Below, piece after piece: positions 22,303 to 30,499 of a stretch of 64,000 nt of DNA. This DNA comes from Streptomyces sp. DSM 15324. GTDB lineage: Bacteria; Actinomycetota; Actinomycetes; Streptomycetales; Streptomycetaceae. The first letter of the stretch is position 1. Every line of letters begins with the position of its first letter. Location of the stretch: positions 313,571 through 377,570 of the forward strand of contig NZ_KQ949025.1 of the NCBI RefSeq assembly GCF_001514285.1. Direction: 5' to 3'. Both the position numbers and the translations under genes were made by a program. Under the pieces are notes generated by a model. It was not told where the DNA came from, did no database searches, and worked only from the letters and a program-made list of their open reading frames with translations.

Positions 22303-24756
22303 TCAGCGCTGGGCGGCCACCCAGGCGGCGATCTGGCTGCGGTTGCTGCACCCGAGCTTGCTGAGGATGCGTTCGACATGTCCTTCGGCGGTGCGGCGGG
22401 CGATCACCAGTCGGTCGGCGATCTGCTGGTTGGCGAGTCCCTCGGCGACGAGTGCGGCGACCTGGGCCTCGCGTCGGGTCAGGCGGACGGTGGCGGCGGG
22501 CGGCTCCTCGGGGTGTCCGTCGGGGCGGGCGGGCCCGGTGTCGGTCTCGCTGTCCTCCCCGGTGTCGTCCAGGACGCGGGCGGCGAGTTCGGGCAGGGCG
22601 AGCGCGGCGCCCCCGTCGTAGGACCGGCGGTAGGCGGCGGCCCCGATCGCCGCGCGGGCCCGGTCCTCGGCGGCGCGGCGGGTGGCGTTGAGACAGGCCG
22701 AGCCCCAGCGGTCGCGGTCCACGTCGGTCCAGACCCGGTCGGCGCCGCCGAGCACGAGGGCCGCCCGGTGGTGGGCGCCCCGGTCGGCGGCGATCCGGGC
22801 CAGCAGGTCGAGGGTGAGGCCGATGCCGACGACGTCGTGGACCGCGAGCTTGAGCCGCAGCGCCTCCCGGGCGTGCGCCTCCGCCCGCTCGCCGTCGCCC
22901 TTCACGGCGTGGGCCAGGGCGAGGATGCGTTCGCCGTACGACAGCACCCACTGCTCGCCGTGTTCCGCGCAGAGCCGGCGGATCTCCCCGCACACCTCGA
23001 CGGCCTCGTCGGCCCGGCCCAGGAAGGCGAGGGCGCAGGCGAGTTCGACGTGGTCCAGGCCGAGCAGGCTGAGGTGCTGGCCGGGGGCGCGGCCGCGGGC
23101 CACGGCGGCGCGGAAGTGGGCGAGCGCGCCCGGGATGTCGTCGCTGAACAGCCGGATGACCCCGATGACGTAGTCGGCGTGGGCGGCCTCGGCCGGGTCG
23201 CCGAGGCGCTGGGCGAGGGCCCGGGCCTCCTCGGCGCGGCGGCGGCCCCGGGTGAGGTCCTCGGGGCAGCCGGCGAGCAGACCCGCCGTCCACAGGGCAC
23301 GGGCCCGTTCGGGGCTGGGGTCGGGGTTGGCGTCGAGGGCGCGGTCGAGCCAGTACCGGCCTTCGCGGGGGGCGCCGCAGGCGTGCCAGTGGAACCACAG
23401 GGTGCCGGCCAGCCGCAGCCCGGCACGGGCCTCGCCGTGGGTGGTGAGGCTGAAGTCCAGGGCGGCGCGGATGTTGTCCCGGTCGGCGCGCAGCCGGGCG
23501 ACGATCCCGGGCTGACCCGGCCCGAACCACTCCCGCTCGCAGGCGGCGGCCAGCTCCTGCGTCCAGTCCCGGTGCCGGACCCGGGCGGCCCGCTCCTCCC
23601 CGGGCGTCTCGCGCAGCCGCTCCAGCCCGTAGTGCCGCAGGCTGTCGAGCAGCCGGTAGCGCAGCCGGCCGTCGGCCGTGACCTCACGGCACAGGACGGA
23701 CTTGTCGACGAGCCCGGCGACGGCTTCGAGCACGTCCGGGCAACCTGCCCGTCCGGGGCTGTCCCCTCCGGGGCTCTCCCCTCCGGGGGAGGTCGAGGAC
23801 GAGGACCGTTCCGGGCCGAAACGGGGGGCCCGGGTGGCCGGGCCCCCCGCCGGCGCCCCGCCGCACACCGCTTCCGCGGCCTCCAGGTCGAAGCTTCCCG
23901 CCAGCACCGACAGCCGTGCCCAGACCGCCTGCTCCCGCGCGTCGCACAGCTCGTGGCTCCAGTCGACGGCCGCCCGCAGGGTCTGGTGGCGGGGCAGTGC
24001 GGCGGGGCTGCCGCCGGTGAGGAGGCGGTAGCGGTCGTCGAGGCGGGCGAGGAGCTGGTGGACGTCGAGGACGCGCATGCGGACGGCGGCGAGTTCGATG
24101 GCGAGCGGGAGTCCGTCGAGGCGGCGGCAGAGGCGGGCGACGGCGGAGCGGTTCGCGGGGGTGAGGCGGAAGCCGGGGACGACCGCGGCGGCGCGGTCGG
24201 CGAACAGGGCGAGGGAGGGGTAGCCGTCGGCGGCGGTGAGGTCGCCGTCGGGGTCGGGGACCGGCAGCGGCCGTACCTCCAGGAGGTGTTCCTCGGTGAG
24301 TCCGAGGCGGTGGCGGCTGGTGGCGAGGACCCGGATGCCGGTGGTGCCGCGCAGCAGGGCACCGGCGAGGGCGGCGCAGGCGGTCGGCAGATGCTCGCAG
24401 TTGTCGACGACGAGGAGCAGTCTGCGGTCCCGGACGCGCTCCACGAGGGAGTCCAGCGCCGGGCGTTCGGAGTGGTCGTGCAGGCCGAGCGCGTCGGCCA
24501 CGGCGAGCGGCACCAGGGCCGGGTCGTGCAGGCCGGAGAGGTGCACGAAGCGGACGCCGTCGGGGAACGCACGGGCGACGCGGGCCGCGATCCGGCCGGC
24601 GAGCCGGGTCTTGCCCACTCCGCCCGGGCCCGTCAGCGTGACCAGCCTCGCCCTGGACAGGAGTTCGCGCCCTTCGGCCAGTTCGCTCCGCCGGTCGACG
24701 AAGCTGGTCGTCTCCACCGGCAGGTGACAGTCCCGGCGCGGCGCTGATCCGCCCAT
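22303..24756 (-). CDS. Large ATPase-TPR-LuxR transcriptional regulator
   Basis: An 817-residue cytoplasmic regulator. The NTPase begins FVDRRSELAEGRELLSRARL with Walker A LTGPGGVGKTRLAGRIAARV (residues about 41-60), Walker B LLLVVDNCEHLPTACAALAG and GIRVLATSRHRLGLTEEHLL. A winged-helix region follows (YRLLDSLRHYGLERLRETPG), then about 300 residues of TPR-like helices. The C-terminus is a LuxR helix-turn-helix: LTRREAQVAALVAEGLANQQ and IADRLVIARRTAEGHVERIL. This is the predicted-ATPase LuxR class of Streptomyces regulators, which act as nucleotide-dependent switches. A Ser/Gly-rich insertion (about residues 320-345) is a local low-complexity loop. It is divergent from the M14 carboxypeptidase gene. 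Confidence 0.9.
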   Translation of the reverse strand: MGGSAPRRDCHLPVETTSFVDRRSELAEGRELLSRARLVTLTGPGGVGKTRLAGRIAARVARAFPDGVRFVHLSGLHDPALVPLAVADALGLHDHSERPALDSLVERVRDRRLLLVVDNCEHLPTACAALAGALLRGTTGIRVLATSRHRLGLTEEHLLEVRPLPVPDPDGDLTAADGYPSLALFADRAAAVVPGFRLTPANRSAVARLCRRLDGLPLAIELAAVRMRVLDVHQLLARLDDRYRLLTGGSPAALPRHQTLRAAVDWSHELCDAREQAVWARLSVLAGSFDLEAAEAVCGGAPAGGPATRAPRFGPERSSSSTSPGGESPGGDSPGRAGCPDVLEAVAGLVDKSVLCREVTADGRLRYRLLDSLRHYGLERLRETPGEERAARVRHRDWTQELAAACEREWFGPGQPGIVARLRADRDNIRAALDFSLTTHGEARAGLRLAGTLWFHWHACGAPREGRYWLDRALDANPDPSPERARALWTAGLLAGCPEDLTRGRRRAEEARALAQRLGDPAEAAHADYVIGVIRLFSDDIPGALAHFRAAVARGRAPGQHLSLLGLDHVELACALAFLGRADEAVEVCGEIRRLCAEHGEQWVLSYGERILALAHAVKGDGERAEAHAREALRLKLAVHDVVGIGLTLDLLARIAADRGAHHRAALVLGGADRVWTDVDRDRWGSACLNATRRAAEDRARAAIGAAAYRRSYDGGAALALPELAARVLDDTGEDSETDTGPARPDGHPEEPPAATVRLTRREAQVAALVAEGLANQQIADRLVIARRTAEGHVERILSKLGCSNRSQIAAWVAAQR

Positions 24757-25054
24757 GATCGGCCAGTCCTCTGGGGGTGCGTTCGTGCGGACCCTCAGGC
24801 TTCCCCGGGTGGTACATATATGCACCTCCCCCTCACCCCCACGGGTGTACTTCAGCGAGGTCCGTTCGCGGCGACACGCCCACGCGTACACTGCGCCGCC
24901 GATCAGCTCGTCCCTTTCCGCATGATTCAGGCCAGCGGCGATATGCGCTGTCTTGACCTGACCATGCCAACACCGGACCATGTGCGACACCGCACCGCCG
25001 CACACAGCAAGCGCACAGCACGCCCCCCACGACCACTCCCCACAAGGAGAGTTC
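24757..25054. promoter_or_regulatory. Divergent promoter region between the LuxR regulator and the carboxypeptidase
   Basis: About 300 bp with no convincing gene; short frames on both strands have shadow composition. The only firm sites are ribosome binding sites at the ends: AAGGAGAGTTC before ATG 25055 and AGAGGA before ATG 24756. No clear palindrome or promoter consensus is visible. Confidence 0.35.
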
Positions 25055-26425
25055 ATGCGACTTCGCATCCGCGGCTCAGGCGCCGGCGCCCCGCGCGCCC
25101 GCAGCGGCAGACGCACCGCCGCCCTCGCCACCCTGCTCGCCCTGGCCCTCGCGGCCCCCATTTCGGCGACGGCCGGCCACGCCTCCGCCGACAGCGCCAC
25201 CAAGGCCGCCCCCTCCGCCGACGACATCCGCCAGTACGAGATCCACGTCGACCACAACACGCCCGTCACGCGCACGGCGATCGCCCGGGCCGGGGTGAGC
25301 GTCGACGAGGCCGACGAGGAGACCGTGGTCGTCTCCGGCCGCGCCGACCAGATCGCCAAGCTCCGCTCCCAGGGGTACGAGATCACCCCGGTGGGCTCCG
25401 CACCCGACCGCCTCGCCGCCGACGAGGTACGCCTGTTCGACTTCCCGACGGCGGACGCCAAGTACCACAACTACGCCGAGATGAGCGCGGAGATCGACCA
25501 GCGCGTCGCGGCCTACCCGAGCATCATGAGCAAGCGGGTCATCGGCAAGTCGTACGGCGGCCGGGACATCGTCGCCATCAAGGTCAGCGACAACGTCGGC
25601 ACCGACGAGGCCGAGCCGGAGGTGCTGTTCACCCACCACCAGCACGCCCGCGAGCACCTCACCGTCGAGATGGCCCTGTATCTGCTCCGCGAGCTGGGCG
25701 CCGGCTACGGCACCGACTCCCGGATCACCAACATGGTCAACGGGCGCGAGATCTGGATCATCCCCGACCTCAACCCGGACGGCGGCGAGTACGACATCGC
25801 CACCGGCTCCTACCGCTCCTGGCGCAAGAACCGGCAGCCCAACTCCGGTTCCTCGGCCGTCGGTACGGACCTCAACCGGAACTGGAACTACAAGTTCGGC
25901 TGCTGCGGCGGCTCCTCCGGCTCCACGTCCTCCGAGACCTACCGGGGCGCCTCGGCCGAGTCCGCGCCGGAGGTGAAGGTCGTCGCCGACTTCGTCCGCA
26001 GCCGGGTCGTGGGCGGCAAGCAGCAGATCACCGCCGGGATCGACTTCCACACCTACAGCGAGCTGGTGCTGTGGCCGTTCGGGTACACGTACTCGGACAC
26101 CGCGACCGGGATGACGGCCGACGACAACGCCGCCTTCAAGGCGGTGGGCCAGAAGATGGCGGCCAGCAACGGCTACACCGCGGAGCAGTCGAGCGACCTG
26201 TACATCACCGACGGGACGATCGACGACTACCTCTGGGGCGTGTACAAGATCTTCTCGTACACGTTCGAGATGTATCCGACGTCCAGCTCCGGGGGTGGGT
26301 TCTACCCGCCCGACGAGGTCATCGAGCGGGAGACTTCCCGGAACCGGGACGCGGTGCTGCAGTTGCTGGAGAACGCCGACTGCATGTACCGGTCGATCGG
26401 TAAGGCCAGCCAGTACTGCGCTTAG
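25055..26425 (+). CDS. Secreted M14-family zinc carboxypeptidase
   Basis: A 456-residue preproprotein. A long basic signal peptide (twin Arg in [19 protein letters not shown]) ends near residue 45, followed by a propeptide-like domain to about residue 125 ([20 protein letters not shown]). The M14 domain has zinc ligands H197 and E200 ([13 protein letters not shown]) and H332 ([16 protein letters not shown]), substrate-binding NRNW near 274-277, and catalytic E405 ([10 protein letters not shown]). It removes C-terminal residues from peptides outside the cell. A consensus AAGGAG lies upstream of ATG 25055. It is convergent with the next gene; the stop codons overlap. Confidence 0.95.
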   Translation: MRLRIRGSGAGAPRARSGRRTAALATLLALALAAPISATAGHASADSATKAAPSADDIRQYEIHVDHNTPVTRTAIARAGVSVDEADEETVVVSGRADQIAKLRSQGYEITPVGSAPDRLAADEVRLFDFPTADAKYHNYAEMSAEIDQRVAAYPSIMSKRVIGKSYGGRDIVAIKVSDNVGTDEAEPEVLFTHHQHAREHLTVEMALYLLRELGAGYGTDSRITNMVNGREIWIIPDLNPDGGEYDIATGSYRSWRKNRQPNSGSSAVGTDLNRNWNYKFGCCGGSSGSTSSETYRGASAESAPEVKVVADFVRSRVVGGKQQITAGIDFHTYSELVLWPFGYTYSDTATGMTADDNAAFKAVGQKMAASNGYTAEQSSDLYITDGTIDDYLWGVYKIFSYTFEMYPTSSSGGGFYPPDEVIERETSRNRDAVLQLLENADCMYRSIGKASQYCA

Positions 26426-26970
26426 TCGTCGCCGTCCTCGCCGTCCTCGCCGTCCTCGAAGTACGCGTCGAGGACCGCGTCCAATGACGTCTCCCACTCC
26501 GTGAAACGGGACCTGGCCGTCGCCTCGATCTCGATCGGGTACCAGCGGCGGTCAGGGGTATGGACCGTGACGGTGAACCGTTTGCCGAAGCGCGGGGCCT
26601 CCGTCTCGATGGCGCCGATCTCGTCCCAGCGGAACTCGCACGCCTCCTCGTCGAGGCGGAGCCGGACGCCCTTGGCGTCGGCGGTGATCCGCGCCCGGCG
26701 GTCGGCCGCCTCGAAGACCGGGCCGTCGGAGGCCTCCTCCTCGGCGGGGGCCTCCTTCTCGGCGCCCGGGGTCTTGTCGGCCTCGGCCGTCTCCGGTGCC
26801 TCCGAGGCCTGCGGAGTCCCCTCGGACTCCTCGGACTTCTCGGACTCTTCGACCGGATGCGCGTCCTCGGGCTCCGCCTTGAGGGGCGACGAGAGTCCGG
26901 GGATGAACGCCGGGTCGAAACCGGCGCCCTCCAGGGGCTTGCTGCTCGAACCTATCCGCTGCTGCTCCAC
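26422..26970 (-). CDS. Hypothetical acidic protein, probably leaderless
   Basis: A 182-residue protein from GTG 26970 ([20 protein letters not shown]). The middle is a long acidic Glu/Ala/Pro-rich stretch, likely disordered. The C-terminal 90 residues form a beta-rich domain ([20 protein letters not shown], then [20 protein letters not shown], then [20 protein letters not shown]) that looks PH-like, and the tail is [14 protein letters not shown] acidic. No family name can be given. CATACT lies seven bases before the GTG, fitting a leaderless message; a GTG at 27006 is the alternative. Confidence 0.75.
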   Translation of the reverse strand: MEQQRIGSSSKPLEGAGFDPAFIPGLSSPLKAEPEDAHPVEESEKSEESEGTPQASEAPETAEADKTPGAEKEAPAEEEASDGPVFEAADRRARITADAKGVRLRLDEEACEFRWDEIGAIETEAPRFGKRFTVTVHTPDRRWYPIEIEATARSRFTEWETSLDAVLDAYFEDGEDGEDGDD

Positions 26971-27023
26971 AGCGCGAAGTATGGTCGAAGATCCTGTGCC
27001 GGACACAGCCAGCCCCTACTTCG

Positions 27024-27197
27024 TTACCGGAGACCTACAAGGGAGAGGCGCACCCGAACACGCTCAACCCGGCCGCGTCGGCCGAGGAAGCCGACCTGGC
27101 CGGCGACCTGGAGGATGTTGGCCTTGCGCACGCCGTGGGAGAACCTCGGGGGCGGGGTCGTGTGGGCCGTCGGGGTGAGCGCGGTCTTCTCGGTCAT
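27024..27197 (-). pseudogene. Truncated RidA-family gene
   Basis: The first 38 residues (MTEKTALTPTAHTTPPPRFS, then HGVRKANILQVAGQVGFL) are the clear N-terminus of an actinobacterial RidA/YjgF protein. RidA hydrolyses reactive enamine/imine intermediates released by PLP enzymes. After GFL the frame changes to unrelated GRRGRVERVRVRLSLVGLR and stops, so about 95 residues, including the catalytic Arg region and trimer core, are missing. Its ATG overlaps the stop of the IclR gene, so the broken gene was part of the kinase-IclR-RidA operon. Confidence 0.85.
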
Positions 27198-27958
27198 CAG
27201 GGGGCTTCCTTGATCGGGGTCCTGCCGGAGTACTCACCGCTGATCGCGTCCGCCGTACGGCGCACCAGCGGGCACAGGGCGAGCAGTTCGTCGGCGGTGA
27301 CGACGACGTTCGGCGCGGAGACCGACATCGCGGCGACCACCCGGCCGTCCGCGCCGCGGACCGGGGCGGCCACACAGTTGATGGACTCCTCGTGGCCGCC
27401 GAGGTCACTGGCCCAGCCCTGTTCCCGCACCTTTGCCAGCTCCCGCAGGAAGGCGGGGGCGCCGGCGGTGGAACGGGCCGTGTACATCGGGTAGTCGAGC
27501 TTCTCGGCGACGGCGCGCCGCTCGGCCTCGGGGAGGTCGGCGAGGAGCAGCTTGGCGACGGCGGCGACCGTGATGGCCACCGGTCTGCCGATCCGCGAGT
27601 ACATCCGCACCGGGTAGCGGCTCTCGACCTTGTCGATGTAGAGGACCTCGCCGTCCTCGTACACGGCGAGGTGCACGGTGTGCCCGCACTGCTCGTTGAG
27701 GCGGACGAGGTGGGGGTGGGCGATCTCGCGGATGTCGAGGCTCTCCATCGCCTCCTGGGCGAGGGCGAAGAGGCGGGCGCCGAGGCGGTAGCGCTGGTCG
27801 GACTGGCGGTAGACCATGCCGTGTTCGTGGAGGGTGCGCAGCAGCCGCAGGGCCGTCGACTTGTGCACGCCGAGGCGATCCGCGACCTGTCCGAGGTCGG
27901 CGGGGCCCTCGGCGAGCAGCGGCAGGATGCTCAGGGCCCGGTCGACGGTCTGGCTCAT
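27197..27958 (-). CDS. IclR-family transcriptional regulator
   Basis: A 253-residue regulator. The N-terminal winged helix is MSQTVDRALSILPLLAEGPA with LGQVADRLGVHKSTALRLLR and TLHEHGMVYRQSDQRYRLGA. The C-terminal effector-binding domain contains VHLAVYEDGEVLYIDKVESR, RIGRPVAITVAAVAKLLLAD and GGHEESINCVAAPVRGADGR. ATG at 27958 overlaps the stop of the sugar kinase gene (ATGA), and the RidA remnant starts on its own stop. It probably controls the kinase operon and the divergent deaminase/deacylase genes through the palindrome near 29140, with a sugar-acid intermediate as inducer (inference). Confidence 0.93.
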   Translation of the reverse strand: MSQTVDRALSILPLLAEGPADLGQVADRLGVHKSTALRLLRTLHEHGMVYRQSDQRYRLGARLFALAQEAMESLDIREIAHPHLVRLNEQCGHTVHLAVYEDGEVLYIDKVESRYPVRMYSRIGRPVAITVAAVAKLLLADLPEAERRAVAEKLDYPMYTARSTAGAPAFLRELAKVREQGWASDLGGHEESINCVAAPVRGADGRVVAAMSVSAPNVVVTADELLALCPLVRRTADAISGEYSGRTPIKEAP

Positions 27959-29007
27959 GGGGTGGGGACCTCCTCGGGGGTGGCCTCGGTCCGCGTCCAC
28001 CCGGGGCCGAGTCGAAGTGTCCCCCATGCCCGGTCGTCGAGGGCGGCAAGCCGGTCGGCGTGGTCACGGGAGGGGGGCGCGGCGAGGTCACCGGGGACGG
28101 TGAGGGCGGCGGCAGCCCAGAGGTGGCCGTGCCGCAGCCGGTCCGGGAGGGGAAGCCCGCGAAGGGTCGCGGAGAGGAACCCGGCGGCGAAGGCGTCGCC
28201 GGCGCCGGTGGCCGCCGCCACGTCAACCGTGGGGGCGGGGACGAAGACCCCACGCGAGTCGGCCCCACCCCGCTGCCCCGGACCGGAGGCGAAAGCTGCG
28301 GCCCCCGTCCCGCCCCCCTTCACCACCAACACCTGCGGCTCGGGCAACGCCTCCCGTATCGCCACCGCCCCGCCCGTCATCCCCCACGCCTCCTCGGCCT
28401 CGTCCTCCCCGACGAACACGAGATCCGCCCGCCGGGCCAGCTCCAGCAGCACCCTCGGCCCCTCGGCCGTCGGCCACAGCCGGCTGCGGTGGTTGACGTC
28501 GAAGGAGACGAGGGGCCGGTCCGGTCCGGGCTCGGTCAGCTCCCACAGCAGCTCGCGGCATCCCGGGGACAACGCCGCCGTGATCCCCGACAGATGCAGG
28601 ATCCGCCCCGCCCGCAAGGCCGCCCGGTCCACCGTGGCCGTGGACATCGCCGAGGCCGCCGAGCCCGCCCGGTAGTACGCCACCTCGTGGTCCGCGCCGG
28701 CCCGGTCCCCCGCCGTACGGAAGTACACGCCCGTCGGGCGGACGGGGTCACGGCCGACGGAGGCGACCTCGACGCCGTACCCCCGGATCGTCTCGACCAG
28801 GTGATCGCCGAACCCGTCCGTCCCGACCCGGCTGACCCACCTCACCGCGTGGCCGGCGGCCGCGAGCCCGCAGGCCACGTTGGACTCCGCACCGCCGATC
28901 GCCCGGTCGAAGGAGGGCACGTCGGCAAGCCGGCCGGGGCGGGTGGGCAGAAACGTGACCATGGACTCGCCGAGCGCGACGACGTCCACGACGTCATGGG
29001 CAGTCAC
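27955..29007 (-). CDS. PfkB-family sugar kinase, 2-keto-3-deoxygluconate kinase type
   Basis: A 350-residue ribokinase-fold enzyme. VVDVVALGESMVTFLPTRPG is the KDG kinase-like start, FDRAIGGAESNVACGLAAAG the substrate glycine-rich motif, and VDVAAATGAGDAFAAGFLSA the PfkB signature with the catalytic Asp. VSFDVNHRSRLWPTAEG is also typical of KdgK. It would phosphorylate 2-keto-3-deoxygluconate to KDPG, feeding pyruvate and glyceraldehyde-3-phosphate. The start is GTG 29007 because the nearby ATG is out of frame. It heads the minus-strand operon kinase-IclR-RidA, divergent from the deaminase and deacylase. Confidence 0.87.
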   Translation of the reverse strand: MTAHDVVDVVALGESMVTFLPTRPGRLADVPSFDRAIGGAESNVACGLAAAGHAVRWVSRVGTDGFGDHLVETIRGYGVEVASVGRDPVRPTGVYFRTAGDRAGADHEVAYYRAGSAASAMSTATVDRAALRAGRILHLSGITAALSPGCRELLWELTEPGPDRPLVSFDVNHRSRLWPTAEGPRVLLELARRADLVFVGEDEAEEAWGMTGGAVAIREALPEPQVLVVKGGGTGAAAFASGPGQRGGADSRGVFVPAPTVDVAAATGAGDAFAAGFLSATLRGLPLPDRLRHGHLWAAAALTVPGDLAAPPSRDHADRLAALDDRAWGTLRLGPGWTRTEATPEEVPTP

Positions 29008-29132
29008 GATGGTGGTGGCTCCTCGTCGAGGGCGGAGGGTCAGGGGCAGCGGGTCCTGATACCGGCATCGACCCGGCATTGGCCCGCCATTGACCCGGCA
29101 TCGGCGTGGATGTTAGACAGCGATGAGCGACA

Positions 29133-29159
29133 TACGCAACGCTCGTTGCAGAGAATGCA
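29133..29159. promoter_or_regulatory. Candidate IclR operator between the kinase and deaminase genes
   Basis: The perfect palindrome GCAAC-GCTC-GTTGC (29136-29149) lies 10 bp before the deaminase ATG, followed by TGCA-GAGAA-TGCA (29147-29159). Two copies of ACCCGGCAT occur further left near 29067 and 29092. The divergent gap is only about 150 bp and the IclR gene is in the operon, so this is the natural binding site. Confidence 0.5.
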
Positions 29160-30464
29160 ATGACACAGGACCCCGCACTCGACCAGGGAGGCCTCGTGCC
29201 CGGTAAGGAAGCGCTCGCCCGACTCGCGGAGGAGGCAGTCGACCACCGCTTCAAGGGCCTCCCGCCGGACGCCGACGGCCTCACCGTCGCCGAGCTGACC
29301 GCCCAGCACCGCAACCTCTTCACCGACGGCTTCACGACCCCGGTGCTCGCCCTCTCCGCCGAGCGCCTGGAACACAATCTGCGCCTGATGGAGACGTACG
29401 CGACCCGGCACGGTCTCGCGTTCGCCCCGCACGGCAAGACGACCATGGCCCCCCAGCTCTTCCGGCGCCAGCTCGACTACGGCGCGTGGGGCATCACGCT
29501 CGCCGTCCCGCACCAGGTGCGGGTGGCACGGGCGTACGGCGTCGAGCGGGTCTTCCTCGCGAACGAGCTGGTGGACCCGGCGGCCCTGCGCTGGATCTCC
29601 GGACAGCTCGACGCCGACCCGGACTTCCGTCTCGTCTGTTACGTCGACTCCGTGCGCGGGGTCGAGCTGATGGACGCGGCGCTGGCCGGGGCCGCCCGCC
29701 CGCTGGACGTCGTCGTCGAGCTCGCCGCCGGGGAGGGCGCCCGCACCGGGGTCCGTACGGAGGCGGAGTGCGCGGCCGTCGCGGACGCGGTGGGCGCCGC
29801 CGCGACCCTCAGACTGGTGGGGGTCGCGGGGTACGAGGCCGAGGTCCCGCGGGCCGACGAGGAGCGGGTGCGGGCCTGGCTGCGCCGACTGGTGGCGCTC
29901 GCCGCCGACTTCGACAAGGCGGGGCGGTTCGCGGGGGTGCCGGAGATCGTCGTCAGCGCGGGCGGGAGCGCCTGGTTCGACACGGTCGCCGAGGTGTTCG
30001 CCGAGATTCCCGAGCTGTCCTCCCCCGTGCTGAAGCTGCTGCGCTCCGGCGCGTACGTCTCGCACGACGACGGCCACTACCGCCGGCTCACCCCGTTCAA
30101 CCGGGTGCCGGAGGAGGGTGCGCTGGAGCCCGCGTTCCGGCTGTGGACGCAGGTCGTCTCCCGGCCCTCCCCCGACCAGGCGTTCGTGAACGGCGGCAAG
30201 CGGGACGCCGCCCACGACCTGGACCTGCCGTTCGCCATGGTGGTCCGGCGCGACGGTACGGAGCGCCCCGCCACCGGGGTGTCGGTCACCGCCCTGTCCG
30301 ACCAGCACGCCTGGCTGCGCACCACCGAGGAGGCGGACGTGGAGGTCGGCGACTGGGTCGGGCTCGGGCTGTCCCATCCGTGCACGTCGTTCGACAAGTG
30401 GCCGCTGATCCCGGTCGCGCGGGCGGACGGCACGGTCGTCGAGTACATCCGTACGTTCTTCTGA
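29160..30464 (+). CDS. PLP-dependent amino acid deaminase (alanine racemase N-terminal / D-serine dehydratase-like fold)
   Basis: A 434-residue fold type III PLP enzyme. The N-terminal barrel begins FTTPVLALSAERLEHNLRLM, with the PLP lysine at K93 in AFAPHGKTTMAPQL, VAVPHQ/ VERVFLANELVDPAALRW, and VELAAGEGARTGVRTEAECA. The C-terminal beta domain includes LKLLRSGAYVSHDDGHY and the metal-site end VGLGLSHPCTSFDKWPLIPV, typical of D-threonine aldolase/D-serine dehydratase-like enzymes. It should eliminate ammonia from a beta-hydroxy D-amino acid; with the KDG kinase beside it, 2-amino-2-deoxy-D-gluconate is a good candidate substrate. ATG 29160 lacks a strong ribosome site; GTG 29196 is an alternative. 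Confidence 0.85.
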   Translation: MTQDPALDQGGLVPGKEALARLAEEAVDHRFKGLPPDADGLTVAELTAQHRNLFTDGFTTPVLALSAERLEHNLRLMETYATRHGLAFAPHGKTTMAPQLFRRQLDYGAWGITLAVPHQVRVARAYGVERVFLANELVDPAALRWISGQLDADPDFRLVCYVDSVRGVELMDAALAGAARPLDVVVELAAGEGARTGVRTEAECAAVADAVGAAATLRLVGVAGYEAEVPRADEERVRAWLRRLVALAADFDKAGRFAGVPEIVVSAGGSAWFDTVAEVFAEIPELSSPVLKLLRSGAYVSHDDGHYRRLTPFNRVPEEGALEPAFRLWTQVVSRPSPDQAFVNGGKRDAAHDLDLPFAMVVRRDGTERPATGVSVTALSDQHAWLRTTEEADVEVGDWVGLGLSHPCTSFDKWPLIPVARADGTVVEYIRTFF

Positions 30465-30499
30465 TCCATCCGTACGTTCCCCCGAGCGGAGGGCCGGGC

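Noticed and set aside
27064..27408. A 114-codon frame overlapping the IclR 3' end and the RidA remnant
   Set aside because: Its sequence is out of frame with both recognisable proteins and has no start signal.
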